A stretch of DNA of 57,598 bases from JANLSE01 sp038214135 (GTDB lineage: Bacteria; Chloroflexota; Chloroflexia; Chloroflexales; Roseiflexaceae), in assembly GCA_038214135.1 (NCBI GenBank), contig JBBQSD010000023.1:1-57598 (forward strand). Reading direction: 5' to 3'. A model generated the notes under the pieces. The model was not told where the DNA came from. It was given only the letters and a program-made list of their open reading frames with translations, and did not search any database. Shown here in pieces: positions 17,262 to 26,132 of this stretch. Position 1 is the first letter of the stretch. The number at the start of each line of letters is the position of its first letter. The translations under genes were made by a program, and so were the position numbers.

Positions 17262-18391
17262 ATGTATTCGCCTGATTTGATCGTGTTTTCGCATTTACGC
17301 TGGGATTTTGTGTACCAACGACCACAACATATACTTTCGCGTATGGCCCGCATGAGGCGAATATTTTTTATTGAAGAGCCAATCTATGAGCAGGATATTA
17401 CCCCCTACTGGGAACAGTATGCTCCACAACCCCATGTTCTCGTCTGCCGCCTGCATACCCCGATTGGGATGCCTGGGTTTCATGCGGATCATGGTGAAGT
17501 CTTTCTTCCAAAACTTCAGGAACTGTGTGCTGAACATCGCATCGCTGAGTATCTGATCTGGATGTATACACCAATGGCGCTTCCCTTCGCTCAATCGCTT
17601 GATCCACAATTGGTGATCTATGATTGTATGGATGAGCTTTCGGCATTTCTGTATGCTCCCCAACACTTCTTGCCCAGGAGGCGGCCCTTCTGGAATGGGC
17701 GGATCTTGTGTTTACCGGCGGCCCAAGCCTCTTCCGTGCAAAGCGCCATCGGCACCCAAGCGTCTTTTGTTTTCCGAGTAGTGTTGATGCAATTCACTTT
17801 GGCAGGGCGCGTAATTGTGAGCAAGCCGCCGATCTCCGTGGTCTCGCTCATCCTCGCCTGGGGTACTATGGCGTCATTGATGAGCGGATCGATCAGGAAT
17901 TGCTGACAGCAATGGCAGAAACCCATCCCGAATGGCAGATTGTGATGGTTGGCCCGATCGTGAAGATTAACCCTCACAGTCTCCCTCAGTACCCCAATAT
18001 TCATTATCTTGGAGCGCGTGAGTATCGGGTGCTCCCGAGCTATTTAGCGGGCTGGGATGTGTGTTTGTTGCCATTTGCCCTGAATGCTGCTACCCGCTTC
18101 ATTAGCCCCACTAAAACGCTCGCGTATATGGCAGCCGAGCGTTTGATTGTGTCGACATCCATTACGGATGTGGCAGAACCGTATAGCCACATTGTGGCCA
18201 TTGGCAATTCCCATACGAACTTTATTCGTGCCTGCGAACAGGTGCTTTCCGCAGATACCCACGAGCGAGCGAGCCGATTGGTGGGTATGCGCACTGTTTT
18301 AGCACAAACCTCCTGGGATACGACGGTGGAGCAGATGCATTTTATTATCCAGCAAACACTGCTGCGTGAACCGCTTCCGATGGCGGCATGA
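17262..18391 (+). pseudogene. GT4-like glycosyltransferase, frameshifted
   Basis: The ATG at 17262 follows AAGAAAGGGG. The first part (DLIVFSHLRWDFVYQRPQHI, then YDCMDELSAF) is typical of glycosyltransferases encoded beside UDP-galactopyranose-mutase-like proteins. Near 17665-17672 one base appears to be missing: the expected LAQEAALLEWADLVFTGG is in another frame, which then runs to 18391 with LGYYGVIDERIDQELL, MVGPIVKI and the nucleotide-sugar site PSYLAGWDVCLLPF. Restoring one base gives a full protein of about 376 residues. It heads the rightward arm of a divergon and is followed 29 bases later by the FAD protein gene. Confidence 0.75.
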
Positions 18392-18420
18392 TCAGTACTG
18401 AGCAAGCAGGAGGAGAACGA

Positions 18421-19752
18421 ATGCCTTCCCCATCAACCATTATTATTGGTGCAGGATCAACAGGATTGAGTGCTGCATATCATATAGGGTAAGATTCGCT
18501 GCTGATTGAGCAACACGCACAGATTGGTGGCTGGTGTCGTTCAATCATTGATAATGGCTTTACCTTCGATTATGCTGGTCACATTATGTTCTCGAATGAC
18601 CCGTATGTTCATGAGATGTACACGATGTTGCTTGGCGAAAATGTCCATTGGCAGGATCGCGAGGCCTGGATCTCTAGTAAGGGCGTATTTACTCGCTACC
18701 CATTTCAGGGAGCATTGTATGGGCTACCACCTGAGGTGATCAAAGAATGTCTCATAGGTGCCATTGAAGCACGGTTTGGCCCGAGCCGAGAACCACATAA
18801 TTTCGAGGAGTTTATCTATCGTGTCTGGGGGGCAGGGATTGCGAAGCACTTTGCCATTCCATATAACCGCAAAATCTGGGCAGTACCACTCGATGAAATG
18901 GAAACATCCTGGCTTGGCGGGCGAGTGCCACTGCCGAACTTGGATGAGATGATTGATGGGGCACTCTCGCCTCGGTCAAAACCGATGGGGCCAAATGCAC
19001 GCTTCGGTTACCTATTGCGCGGCGGCTTTCAGTCGCTCATGAACGGCTTCCTTCCGCACCTGAAGGGCACATTACGATTGGGAACCAAGGTGGTTACCGT
19101 AACACCAGATCGCCACGAGGTGACGCTTGAGAATGGAACGAAGCTCACCTATGAACAGTTAGTCAGCACGATGCCATTGCCAATTCTCGTGCGGTTGATT
19201 GGCGATACCGCTCCATATGATGTGCAGGCGGCGGCGGGGCAGTTACGCCATACCTCGGTACGCTGTGTGAATCTTGGGATTGGCCGCGAGAAGCTTACCG
19301 ATAAGCATTGGATCTATTATCCTGAAGATACGATCTTTCATCGCATTTTTGTTCAGGGGAATGTAAGCCCGCATTGCAACCCGCCTGGCGGATTCGGCCT
19401 TACTTGTGAAATAACCTATGGGCCGCTCAAGCCATTACCACAGAGCGGCCAGGCATTGATCACGCGCTGCATTGAGGACTGTCAGCGTGTTGGCCTCCTC
19501 CACGCAGATGATCAGATTTGGGCGGCCAATGAGGTTGATATGCCCTATGCCTATGTTATCTATGATCATCAGCGTAAAGCCAATGTGGACACAATTCGCG
19601 CCTGGCTGCTAAAGCACGATATTATTCTCGCCGGTCGTTATAGTGAATGGGAATATTATAATTCCGATCACGCCTTCATTGCGGGAAAACAGGCTGCCGA
19701 AACTGTGCGGATGCGCCAAGCACTCCTTTCCGAACCATCAATCGCTCTCTGA
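18421..19752 (+). pseudogene. UDP-galactopyranose-mutase-like FAD protein with in-frame stop
   Basis: The ATG at 18421 lies behind AGGAGGAG. The protein starts with the FAD-binding strand TIIIGAGSTGLSAAYHIG, then meets TAA at codon 24 (18490-18492). The same frame continues without interruption as DSLLIEQHAQIGGWCRSI to the end at 19752, with the substrate-region motif GHIMFSNDPY and C-terminal AGRYSEWEYYNSDHAF. This is the NAD(P)/FAD amine-oxidase/mutase fold; intact homologues make or modify nucleotide-linked or protein-linked sugars. A single C-to-T change at the stop (CAA to TAA) would explain the lesion. A shortened protein from the ATG at 18586 would lack the FAD strand. Confidence 0.75.
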
Positions 19753-19808
19753 GGATAGACGCTACGGGGTTTTTCTGCTTGCAGCTCCGATGTGGCGCGT
19801 CTACACTC

Positions 19809-20307
19809 ATGGCACCACCATCACGTTATGGTATCAACACGCACGAAGGGCTGTATGATCGCTATGGACGACCGTTGCGCTGCGTATGACCGGCGAACGT
19901 GCGACCCAGAGGCGGTGGTGCAGGATGTGTTCCAAACGGTCTGGCAGGCGGTGTGGGGCTACCAGCCCGACTGGGGATCGGTGTCGTCGTGGGTGCTTCA
20001 TATCACGCGCTATCAGGCCATCAACGCACTCCAGCGTAAGCGCATCGGCAATCATGCCGTACACGCAACGCTGCCGTGGGTGGACACCACGGATGGCGAA
20101 GCGGTGGCTGGGCAGGCCATGCCGCATAATGCTATGCGTACTGCGCTCAAACAGCTCCTACATCAGCAGCAGCACGTCATTGCATTGGCCTATTTCGATG
20201 GTTTTTCGACTGGCGATATTGCGACGTATCTTGACGAACCGCCCGAGACGATCAAGACCCATATGCGAATCGGACTGTCCACGTTGCGCGATCTCCTGAG
20301 GGGGTAG
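19809..20307 (+). pseudogene. ECF sigma factor with a frameshift in region 2
   Basis: From the ATG at 19809 the frame gives THEGLYDRYGRPLRC, the usual start of an ECF sigma factor, then stops. A one-base shift near 19875 leads into AYDRRTCDPEAVVQDVFQTVWQAV (region 2.2 core), WGSVSSWVLHITRYQAINALQRKR (2.3-2.4) and a clear region 4 (LAYFDGFSTGDIATYL and ETIKTHMRIGLSTLRDLL). With the shift repaired it would be about 165 residues, a normal length. No partner anti-sigma factor is seen next to it; the convergent DUF4397 pseudogene follows. Confidence 0.6.
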
Positions 20308-20480
20308 CAGCCAGCATGTGATTATGGCGCATCTGGAAGCGGGAGAGCGCGGTGTGTTCGTAGAAGAAGGAATGGTCATCCTGGCCCAGGGTACATCGAT
20401 GTTGTGTGTGAGCTCGTAACAGAACGCATCTTTGGTGACGGGCTACGAAAGTAGCCAATAACGAACATAATGCTCCAACC

Positions 20481-20515
20481 GTACGGCCCCGATCCCTCCT
20501 GGATCGGGGCCGTAC
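20481..20515 (-). terminator. hairpin after the DUF4397 pseudogene
   Basis: A perfect 15-bp stem (GTACGGCCCCGATCC and complement) with a 5-base loop sits 29 bases past the DUF4397 stop, in the gap between that gene and the ECF sigma gene. Following bases are not T-rich. Confidence 0.5.
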
Positions 20516-20543
20516 AGCGATTATCGCTCCTATTGAACGATAC

Positions 20544-20954
20544 TTATTTGGCCAGGCGATCCACACGTGCGTGTAGGATCAGGGGTTCCTTCGTTTCTGC
20601 GCCAGTACCCGCCAGTGTGATCGTGTAGGCCCAGCCTGCTCAAACCGCAACTGCTGTGAGTCGAGCAGGCTACCAGTTGTCCCCGCAACGGCGAAGCGGA
20701 ATGTGTAGTGGCCAGCTGGCGGCGTCAGCTCATCGACCTGGCCAATGATTCATCGGTGAGCACGGGCACAGCACTGCCAACCGTCCACACAGGTTACTTC
20801 TGGAAATGTGCGCTGACCACAATAGAGATGCTCAGGCCGGTGCGTTCGCTGAAAGGTGGATGACACGCAGATTGGCAGGTGCCGGAAGCGCCGCCTGTTG
20901 CGACGGCGCCAACTGCGGAATCAGTGCTGCAATCGTCAGCAGCCCGATCAGCAT
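20544..20954 (-). pseudogene. decayed DUF4397-domain secreted protein
   Basis: From the ATG at 20954: a short signal-like start (MLIGLLTIAALIPQL) then PAPANLRVIHLSANAPA, the opening of DUF4397 beta-sandwich proteins. The frame then breaks. Translating onward with frame changes gives AVPVLTDESLA, GQVDELTPPAGHYTFRFAV, GTTGSLLDSQQLRFEQAG and ITLAGTGAETKEPLIL, ending RVDRLAK and TAA at 20544. At least three indels are needed, so the gene is dead. No single open frame covers it. An extra ATG at 20994 in another frame may be the original start. Intact relatives are exported proteins of unknown role. Confidence 0.6.
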
Positions 20955-21019
20955 AAGTTTATTATGGGTGTATCACATTGTGTTCTCATGATAATGCGAT
21001 TGCGGACACAATGCGATAT

Positions 21020-21035
21020 TGCAGGATACGTGCCA
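21020..21035 (-). promoter_or_regulatory. -24/-12-like element before the DUF4397 pseudogene
   Basis: On the minus strand this reads TGGCACGTATCCTGCA, one mismatch from TGGCAYR-N4-TTGCW. It lies 66 bases upstream of 20954 and directly past the Rieske gene stop. Confidence 0.4.
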
Positions 21036-21048
21036 ATGGCAATGGCGT

Positions 21049-21960
21049 TTAGTGTTTCGCCACGAGCTGATGTGGTTGAGCTGCTTGTACTTCAATCGAT
21101 CCAGCACGTACACGAACGGCAAAACATGGCTGTGGAAAGGCCGATGGACCTTCACACACATGGCCATCTTCCAGGGCAAACCGTGAGCCATGTAGCGGGC
21201 AGCGAATGCTCTTGCCATCGAGTTGGCCTTCGGCAAGGGAACCGCCAAGGTGGGCGCACTGATCGGCAAGCGCATAGACATGCCCTTGATAACGAGCAAG
21301 AACAATGGGAATATCTGCAACTTCCACCCGGCGCAGTACCCCTTCAGCAAGCTCCTGATCTTCCAGAGCAGCCACAAAGGTGGTGGGCTGATCAGCAACC
21401 CTGGCATGATTGGTACCAATTCTCTGCCGAAAGACCAGATCTCCGCCCAAAAACGATGAAAGCATCACCAAGCTATAGCCCGCCAATGAGAGCTGCCGTG
21501 CTGCCTTACGCTCATTACGGCGGCGCAGCACCAGTGATCGAGCATATAATCCCGTTGCAGCAATATTGAGCATGCCATGGATAAAACCCGTTCGTTGAGC
21601 GTGACCATCGGTTTCTTTCCAATCGGCAGTGCCGGCGGCAGCCGCAGCCAGAGCGCCGACAAGGCCAATCATCAGTGACGCATCTGCTCCACTCGCTGCC
21701 CACTGCTCATCGGTATAGGCAGACATCACATCCAGGATCTGGGTGACAGTCCATGCGCCAACGGGGATCGACACCAGCGCTGGATGCAGCGGATGCCCAA
21801 ATGGCACACCATGTAATGTGTCTTCGATTGGCTTACTCGCCGATCCTGCCAATTGCCCGAGTTTCTGAAGCGCCTGCTGAACGTGCTGAATTGGTTGATC
21901 GAGCGCTTCCTGATCACTAACACCATCGATTAGGTGATGGCTTACTTGTGCAAGGCTCAT
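21049..21960 (-). CDS. DUF2231 membrane protein fused to a Rieske [2Fe-2S] domain
   Basis: Fusion protein of 303 residues. Residues about 45-180 form a DUF2231 membrane module with four hydrophobic helices; its HGVPFGHPLHPALVSIPVGAW opening is diagnostic. Residues about 200-295 are a Rieske domain with ligands in CAHLGG and CPLHGS (Cys-x-His and Cys-x-x-His). It probably passes electrons at the membrane; donor and acceptor are unknown. AGGAGAACACTC precedes the ATG. It lies 43 bases downstream of yihY on the same strand, so the two form an operon. Confidence 0.9.
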   Translation of the reverse strand: MSLAQVSHHLIDGVSDQEALDQPIQHVQQALQKLGQLAGSASKPIEDTLHGVPFGHPLHPALVSIPVGAWTVTQILDVMSAYTDEQWAASGADASLMIGLVGALAAAAAGTADWKETDGHAQRTGFIHGMLNIAATGLYARSLVLRRRNERKAARQLSLAGYSLVMLSSFLGGDLVFRQRIGTNHARVADQPTTFVAALEDQELAEGVLRRVEVADIPIVLARYQGHVYALADQCAHLGGSLAEGQLDGKSIRCPLHGSRFALEDGHVCEGPSAFPQPCFAVRVRAGSIEVQAAQPHQLVAKH

Positions 21961-22003
21961 GAGTGTTCTCCTGTAGGTATTATTATCCAGTACTCACATC
22001 GAA

Positions 22004-22924
22004 CTATCCCAGTTGTTGTTCGCCTGTTGTTGCCGATAGAGCGGCCTGATGGGCAGTTGTATTCGGCATGGGGCTGCGCTGTTTACAATAGACCTGCGTG
22101 AGTTCTGCACCAAAAAAGAGCACCTGGCTACTGAGATAGATCCAGACCATCAATACCAGAACGGCACCAATAATGCCATAGGCGCTCGTAAAGGCACTCC
22201 GCTCAATATACACGGCAAGCACGCGCTTGGCCGCTTCCCACAATGCGCCCATGAACAATGCCGCTGGCCAGACATCTGGCCATGTAACTGGCGCATGCGG
22301 CAGGTATCGATAGGTTACGGCGAACACCAGCGCACTCAGCAGAATAGAGATCAGGATGCCAAGTATATAGCCAGCAATATTACCGACAACCGGCAATCCC
22401 GAGAGCGTGCCGAGCAGCACATTTGTCACACCAGTCACGATCAGCGAGAGCAAGATGAGGAAGCCAACGACGAGAACCATCATAAACGCAAAGAAACGCT
22501 CCTTCAAAACTCGAATCAGCATCTGCATCCATGTGGCCTTGGTGGTTGGTTCTGGAATATTCCAGATCTTGTTGAAGCTCTTCTCCAATTGTTGAAAGAC
22601 ACCAGAAGCGCCAAGAATCAATGTCACCGTGCCAATCAGCGTCGCTGTGCCCGATTGCTTAGTAATAACACCCAAAATCTGCTCGACCGTATCGCGCAGT
22701 TGGGGTGCGAAGGTTCGCGCAATGATATCGAGAAGCGCGTTTTGCACGGAAACCTGGGAACCAAGGGCAATACCAAAGCCAGCGAGCAATATCAGCAGCA
22801 GCGGAAAGATCGAAAACATTGCATAATATGCGAGTGCTGCACCAAGCTGTTCGGCCTCATCCTGCTGAAATTCGCGCCATGCTTGCTGCACCAATGCACT
22901 AAATCTGCTCAGGGTGGCTTTCAT
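22004..22924 (-). CDS. YihY/BrkB-family membrane protein
   Basis: Integral membrane protein of 306 residues with about six helices. The family-defining N-terminal segment DEAEQLGAALAYYAMFSIFPLLLILLA is present, followed by LGASGVFQQLEKSFNKIW and the C-terminal AYGIIGAVLVLMVWIYLSSQVLFFGAEL. Early members were misnamed ribonuclease BN; the function remains unknown (possibly transport or envelope integrity). AGGAGTTTAG precedes the ATG at 22924. It is the first gene of the unit with the Rieske protein; a -24/-12-like element lies 48 bases upstream. Confidence 0.92.
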   Translation of the reverse strand: MKATLSRFSALVQQAWREFQQDEAEQLGAALAYYAMFSIFPLLLILLAGFGIALGSQVSVQNALLDIIARTFAPQLRDTVEQILGVITKQSGTATLIGTVTLILGASGVFQQLEKSFNKIWNIPEPTTKATWMQMLIRVLKERFFAFMMVLVVGFLILLSLIVTGVTNVLLGTLSGLPVVGNIAGYILGILISILLSALVFAVTYRYLPHAPVTWPDVWPAALFMGALWEAAKRVLAVYIERSAFTSAYGIIGAVLVLMVWIYLSSQVLFFGAELTQVYCKQRSPMPNTTAHQAALSATTGEQQLG

Positions 22925-22971
22925 GTGTACCTAAACTCCTTCACACGCATCTACCTATTCATTGTCTTGGT

Positions 22972-22987
22972 ATCAAGAAGCGTGCCA
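22972..22987 (-). promoter_or_regulatory. -24/-12-like element before yihY
   Basis: On the minus strand this reads TGGCACGCTTCTTGAT, inside a 21-base string identical to that before the PNPOx gene (11526-11546). This identity across 11 kb, at similar distance from a start codon, argues for a functional site. Confidence 0.5.
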
Positions 22988-23016
22988 GATACACCTAAAA
23001 TGCTGAACCATCTTAT

Positions 23017-23730
23017 TCAGACAGCGTTCAACAACCTCCCAACTTTCACGGCATACCGTTCAAGCCACCCAAACGTCCCGTGGTGGGACGCGGTGGTTCC
23101 TTGGATGATGGGCGAGCATGCACACTGCGATGACAGGTGGGATGCAAGCAACACACGATTCTCGGCGGTGTCCGGGCCGCCATGGCTGCGCCAGATGATA
23201 TGGTGGATGTGCCATCCCGTCTCATCCGTGAATGGTTGATTGCATACGAGACAGCGGCCATGGTGTGCTTTCCAGAGCACCATCAGTTGTCCTTGACCAT
23301 AGAGTGTTGCCGTCATCGTCCAATTCATGCGTTGCTCAAAGTAGACTTCCCAGGCCGGGTCGTAGGGATTTGCTACCGCACGGAGTTTGATATATCGTTG
23401 GATGGTGGTGCTGGATGCCGCACGGAGGTGTTTCCGTTGTCCCTCAACCTCCCCGAAGAACACCCAGTTGCGTCTGCCACTGGTGTGGAAATAGCGGGCT
23501 TTGACCCAGCCTGCGGACTTGGTGGGGTGATGGCGTTTTGCCCAACGCCAAAGCGCCTGAAAGAGGGCGCAGTTGATGTCGCTAAAGGTGCGTGTGCTGA
23601 CGATGTGTCGGTGGTACTGTGTCCAGCCACGGATAATCGGGTTGAGGATTTGGGTGGGTTGGACGGCGCGCTCCTTGTGGACACGTCGTTGGCGCTTCGC
23701 ACGTGAACGTCTCATCGAGGCAAAGCTCAC
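23017..23730 (-). mobile_element. group II intron remnant: maturase X/HNH part and domain V
   Basis: The frame begins SRAKRQRRVHKERAVQPTQILNPIIRGWTQYHRHIVS, the maturase-specific domain of group II intron reverse transcriptases, and continues to an HNH endonuclease (CLVCNQPF and HIHHIIWRSHGG). The reverse transcriptase part is missing. An extra base near 23147 shifts the HNH tail: the expected LHPTCHRSVHAR is in the neighbouring frame. Just past it on the minus strand, about 23062-23028, TATGCCGTGAAAGT resembles the GTATGnnGTGAAAGT core of ribozyme domain V. A dead 3' end of an intron therefore sits immediately upstream of the yihY promoter-like site. Confidence 0.7.
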
Positions 23731-23759
23731 CGCCGGGCGAGAAAGGCTGTGAGGGAGGA

Positions 23760-24356
23760 CTACGCCTTGCGTACCGGGTAGCGCAGGTGTGTCACGCCGA
23801 CGCCCGGGATCACCGTCGGGTTGCCAAGGACGGCTGGGGTGCCAGCGAGGTGGTCGAAGAGTCGAACTCCGGAGCCAAGAAGTACCGCTGCGATATCGAC
23901 GCTGATTTCGTCGAGCAGTCCCGCATTCAGCAACTGTTGGATAGTGTCAGCGCCGTGGACGCCAACGGACTTCCCAGCGGCGGCGGCTTTGGCTTGGCTC
24001 ACGGCGCTTTCGATGCCGTCGGTCACGAAGTGGATCGTCGAGTGAGGTCGCGGCCATCCAGCGGGGATGTGGTGGGTAAGCACAAATGCTGGCCCCCACG
24101 CGTGATTTCCGTTCCAGCCGTGGGCGACGTCGAACGTGCGTCGACCGGTGAGCACGGCACCAAGTTCGGACCAGAGACCGCGAAGGTGCTCGGCGCTCGA
24201 CCCGGACACCTTGAACGTCATGGGGTCCGACCCTCCGGTGTTGAATGCGACGTCCCCCGAAGTGGCGTACCAGTCAAATACGTCGTCTACGCCGTCGTTG
24301 AAGTCGGCGACGTAGCCGTCGAGTGACATGCTCATAATTGCGATAACCTTCGACAT
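23760..24356 (-). CDS. dihydrofolate-reductase-like (RibD C-terminal) protein
   Basis: 198 residues from the ATG at 24356, which follows AAAGAAAGGAACAG. MSKVIAIMSMSLDGYVAD is the diagnostic start of the RibD-C/DHFR-like family. GAVLTGRRTFDVAHGW and the C-terminal ISVDIAAVLLGSGVRLFDHL complete the fold. Substrate is unknown; members include reductases of unknown pterin- or flavin-type substrates. GC content and codon use are visibly higher than in flanking genes, as in many actinobacterial genes, which suggests acquisition. It is followed by a peptidase gene transcribed in the same direction but 97 bases upstream of it. Confidence 0.88.
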   Translation of the reverse strand: MSKVIAIMSMSLDGYVADFNDGVDDVFDWYATSGDVAFNTGGSDPMTFKVSGSSAEHLRGLWSELGAVLTGRRTFDVAHGWNGNHAWGPAFVLTHHIPAGWPRPHSTIHFVTDGIESAVSQAKAAAAGKSVGVHGADTIQQLLNAGLLDEISVDIAAVLLGSGVRLFDHLAGTPAVLGNPTVIPGVGVTHLRYPVRKA

Positions 24357-24452
24357 TGCGCTGTTCCTTTCTTTGCGGGCGCGCTCACGTGGCACGATAG
24401 CGAGTGCGTGTGTATCCTTTTGTTCGGCGTCTGGGCGGAGCGCTCTTTCCCA

Positions 24453-25118
24453 CTAGGGCGTCAATAGCTGCCAGTGCCCCTCAGACACGACGTCGACGGT
24501 GCCATCGATCACTTGTATGGCGGTCTGATCATCAATCGCGTACATCGACACGGGTACCTCGGCGGCCATTCGTTCCACGTTGGCCGTGGAACTTTCCGGG
24601 TGATCCGCGTGATCCAGGTGCGGAAGCAATGCAAAGTCAACCAGTCCCAGCCCCGTATCGATGACGAAGGGCGTATGCGGATCGTCGTACGTCTCTCCGA
24701 ATATTGGGGCCGTCACCATACTGCCGGCGCTCACCCCCACATAGACGGTCTCGCGCAGCGACGGCAGGAGGTCTGCCAGTCCGGACTCCCGCATCCAGCG
24801 GCACAGATACCAAACATCGCCGCCATGCACCAGCAGGGCGTCAGTCTCCTGGACCGCAGCGATCCAATACTCTGCTTTGATGCTGGGGAGGGCCGTGAGT
24901 TCCAGCACGCCCAACGACTTCCAACCCAATGCACACATGGGGTTGGCGGTTGATCCGCTGATGAACCGGTAGGCCATTGAAGGCCCGCCGGGGAAGGGGT
25001 AGATCGCAGTGGGAATGCAGAGAGCGTTGGACTCGGCAATCGGTTTGCCCAGCAGGTCGACCAGCGCGTTGTGGATACTCGTGTTCTTGATGCCAGCCGA
25101 GGTGAGCAGATACTTCAT
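24453..25118 (-). CDS. peptidase E-like protease (family S51)
   Basis: 221 residues from the ATG at 25118, with GGAGCGGC upstream. S51 peptidases are cytoplasmic serine proteases (dipeptidase E type, or cyanophycinase relatives) that cleave after Asp. Features are MKYLLTSAG at the start, DALLVHGGDVWYLCRWM, and the nucleophile motif VGVSAGSMV (Ser-His-Glu/Asp class), then LLPHLDH near the end. The nearest type is the small peptidase E branch rather than cyanophycinase. Part of the same GC-rich cassette as the neighbouring DHFR-like, VOC and NTF2 genes. Confidence 0.88.
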   Translation of the reverse strand: MKYLLTSAGIKNTSIHNALVDLLGKPIAESNALCIPTAIYPFPGGPSMAYRFISGSTANPMCALGWKSLGVLELTALPSIKAEYWIAAVQETDALLVHGGDVWYLCRWMRESGLADLLPSLRETVYVGVSAGSMVTAPIFGETYDDPHTPFVIDTGLGLVDFALLPHLDHADHPESSTANVERMAAEVPVSMYAIDDQTAIQVIDGTVDVVSEGHWQLLTP

Positions 25119-25222
25119 GGTGCCGCTCCTTGCCAATGTAATGAGGGTCGAATGGCTCTTCCAGCTCGAATTGCAAGACCGTCAACGTTTCCAAAGACTG
25201 CTGCAGGGAGTGTGGGCGCGTG

Positions 25223-25599
25223 TCATTGACCGGCAGGTGGTTGCCACAATTCAACCTTGTTTCCCTCAGGATCGATGACCCAACCAAACGCGCCGAACTC
25301 AGGGTCATTCGTCATATCGAGGACGGTGCAGTCAGCTTCGCGTAGCGCTTGAAGCAGGGCGTCCACGTCATCAACGCAGTAGTTGACCATAAAGGATGCC
25401 GTGCTTGGAGCGACGTGGTCGCTTTCCTCCGGCTCAATCAACCAGGCGGTCGTTCCGCCTACGGATTGCCCTCCGCATCGCTCCTGTCGAACGCGGCACC
25501 ACCCCATTCCTGAACGTCGACGCCGAGGTGACGCCTGTACCAAGCCTGGAGCGCAGGTGCATCCTTTGCCTTGAAAAAGATGCCGCCGATGCCAGTGAC
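25223..25599 (-). pseudogene. VOC (glyoxalase-like) protein, frameshifted
   Basis: The N-terminal VOC strand-helix unit (TGIGGIFFKAKDAPALQAWYRRHLGV then QEWGGAAF) is read from about 25599 in one frame. The rest (TTAWLIEPEESDHVAP, FMVNYCVDDVDALLQAL and DPEFGAFGWVIDPEGNKVELWQPP) is in another frame ending at 25223. One indel near 25445-25475 separates them. No ATG is seen at the expected start; the codon there is GTC behind GGAGG, so the start may also be lost. Repaired length is about 125 residues, normal for the family. Confidence 0.65.
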
Positions 25600-25709
25600 T
25601 CGCCTCCGTTGAACCTCAGATGTGTGATGTTTCGGGGTTGACGGTTGCCCTGCGGCCGAACGGATTGGTGTTCAGTTGCCGCAAGCGGGCTGTGCTGGCT
25701 GCTGAACGG

Positions 25710-26132
25710 TTAACGCTGGAGGATAGCCTTCATCGACTCGCCATCAACCGGCGCTGAGGTGTGTTCGTGGATAATCTTCCAGCCACCACCTTGCGGTTTA
25801 AGTACCCAGGTCAGCCGGTTCTCGATCGCACGCTGCCCCTCGCCGGTCGCCGACACGTCCGCGTAGCTGATGAAGGCATGGGCGACCGCAGCATCGTCCG
25901 CCATCGTGATTTGCACCGTATCCCAACCGACAGCCACCTGCGCGGTACCGAGGGAGTCGAACCAGCCCGCTACCGTCCCGCGCCATGCCTCGGCACTATC
26001 GTATGACCATGTGCTCCACAGATCGAAGACACGCACGTCCTGGGCATATAGCCCCATGAAGGCATCAACGTCCTTGGCAAATACAGCGGCTTTGTAGGCG
26101 TCCATCACCTGCCGGATCGGCGTGTCATCCAT
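25710..26132 (-). CDS. NTF2-like/SnoaL-like protein
   Basis: Cone-shaped alpha+beta barrel protein, 140 residues. IRQVMDAYKAAVFAKDVDAFMGLYAQDVRVFDLW is the usual helix-strand start of the SnoaL/DUF4440 class, followed by a long strand ending WKIIHEHTSAP. Members are ketosteroid-isomerase-like enzymes or stress-related binding proteins; no activity can be assigned. GAGGGCGCC precedes the ATG. It is the rightmost intact gene of the GC-rich cassette, transcribed with the DHFR-like and peptidase genes. Confidence 0.82.
   Translation of the reverse strand: MDDTPIRQVMDAYKAAVFAKDVDAFMGLYAQDVRVFDLWSTWSYDSAEAWRGTVAGWFDSLGTAQVAVGWDTVQITMADDAAVAHAFISYADVSATGEGQRAIENRLTWVLKPQGGGWKIIHEHTSAPVDGESMKAILQR

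Noticed and set aside
20856..21569. 237-residue plus-strand frame opposite the Rieske gene
   Set aside because: Antisense of the conserved Rieske/DUF2231 gene; composition is not protein-like.
22049..23239. 396-residue plus-strand frame opposite yihY
   Set aside because: Residues are rich in His, Asn, Cys and Gln with no fold signals, and the frame is the antisense of an intact, well-conserved membrane protein gene.
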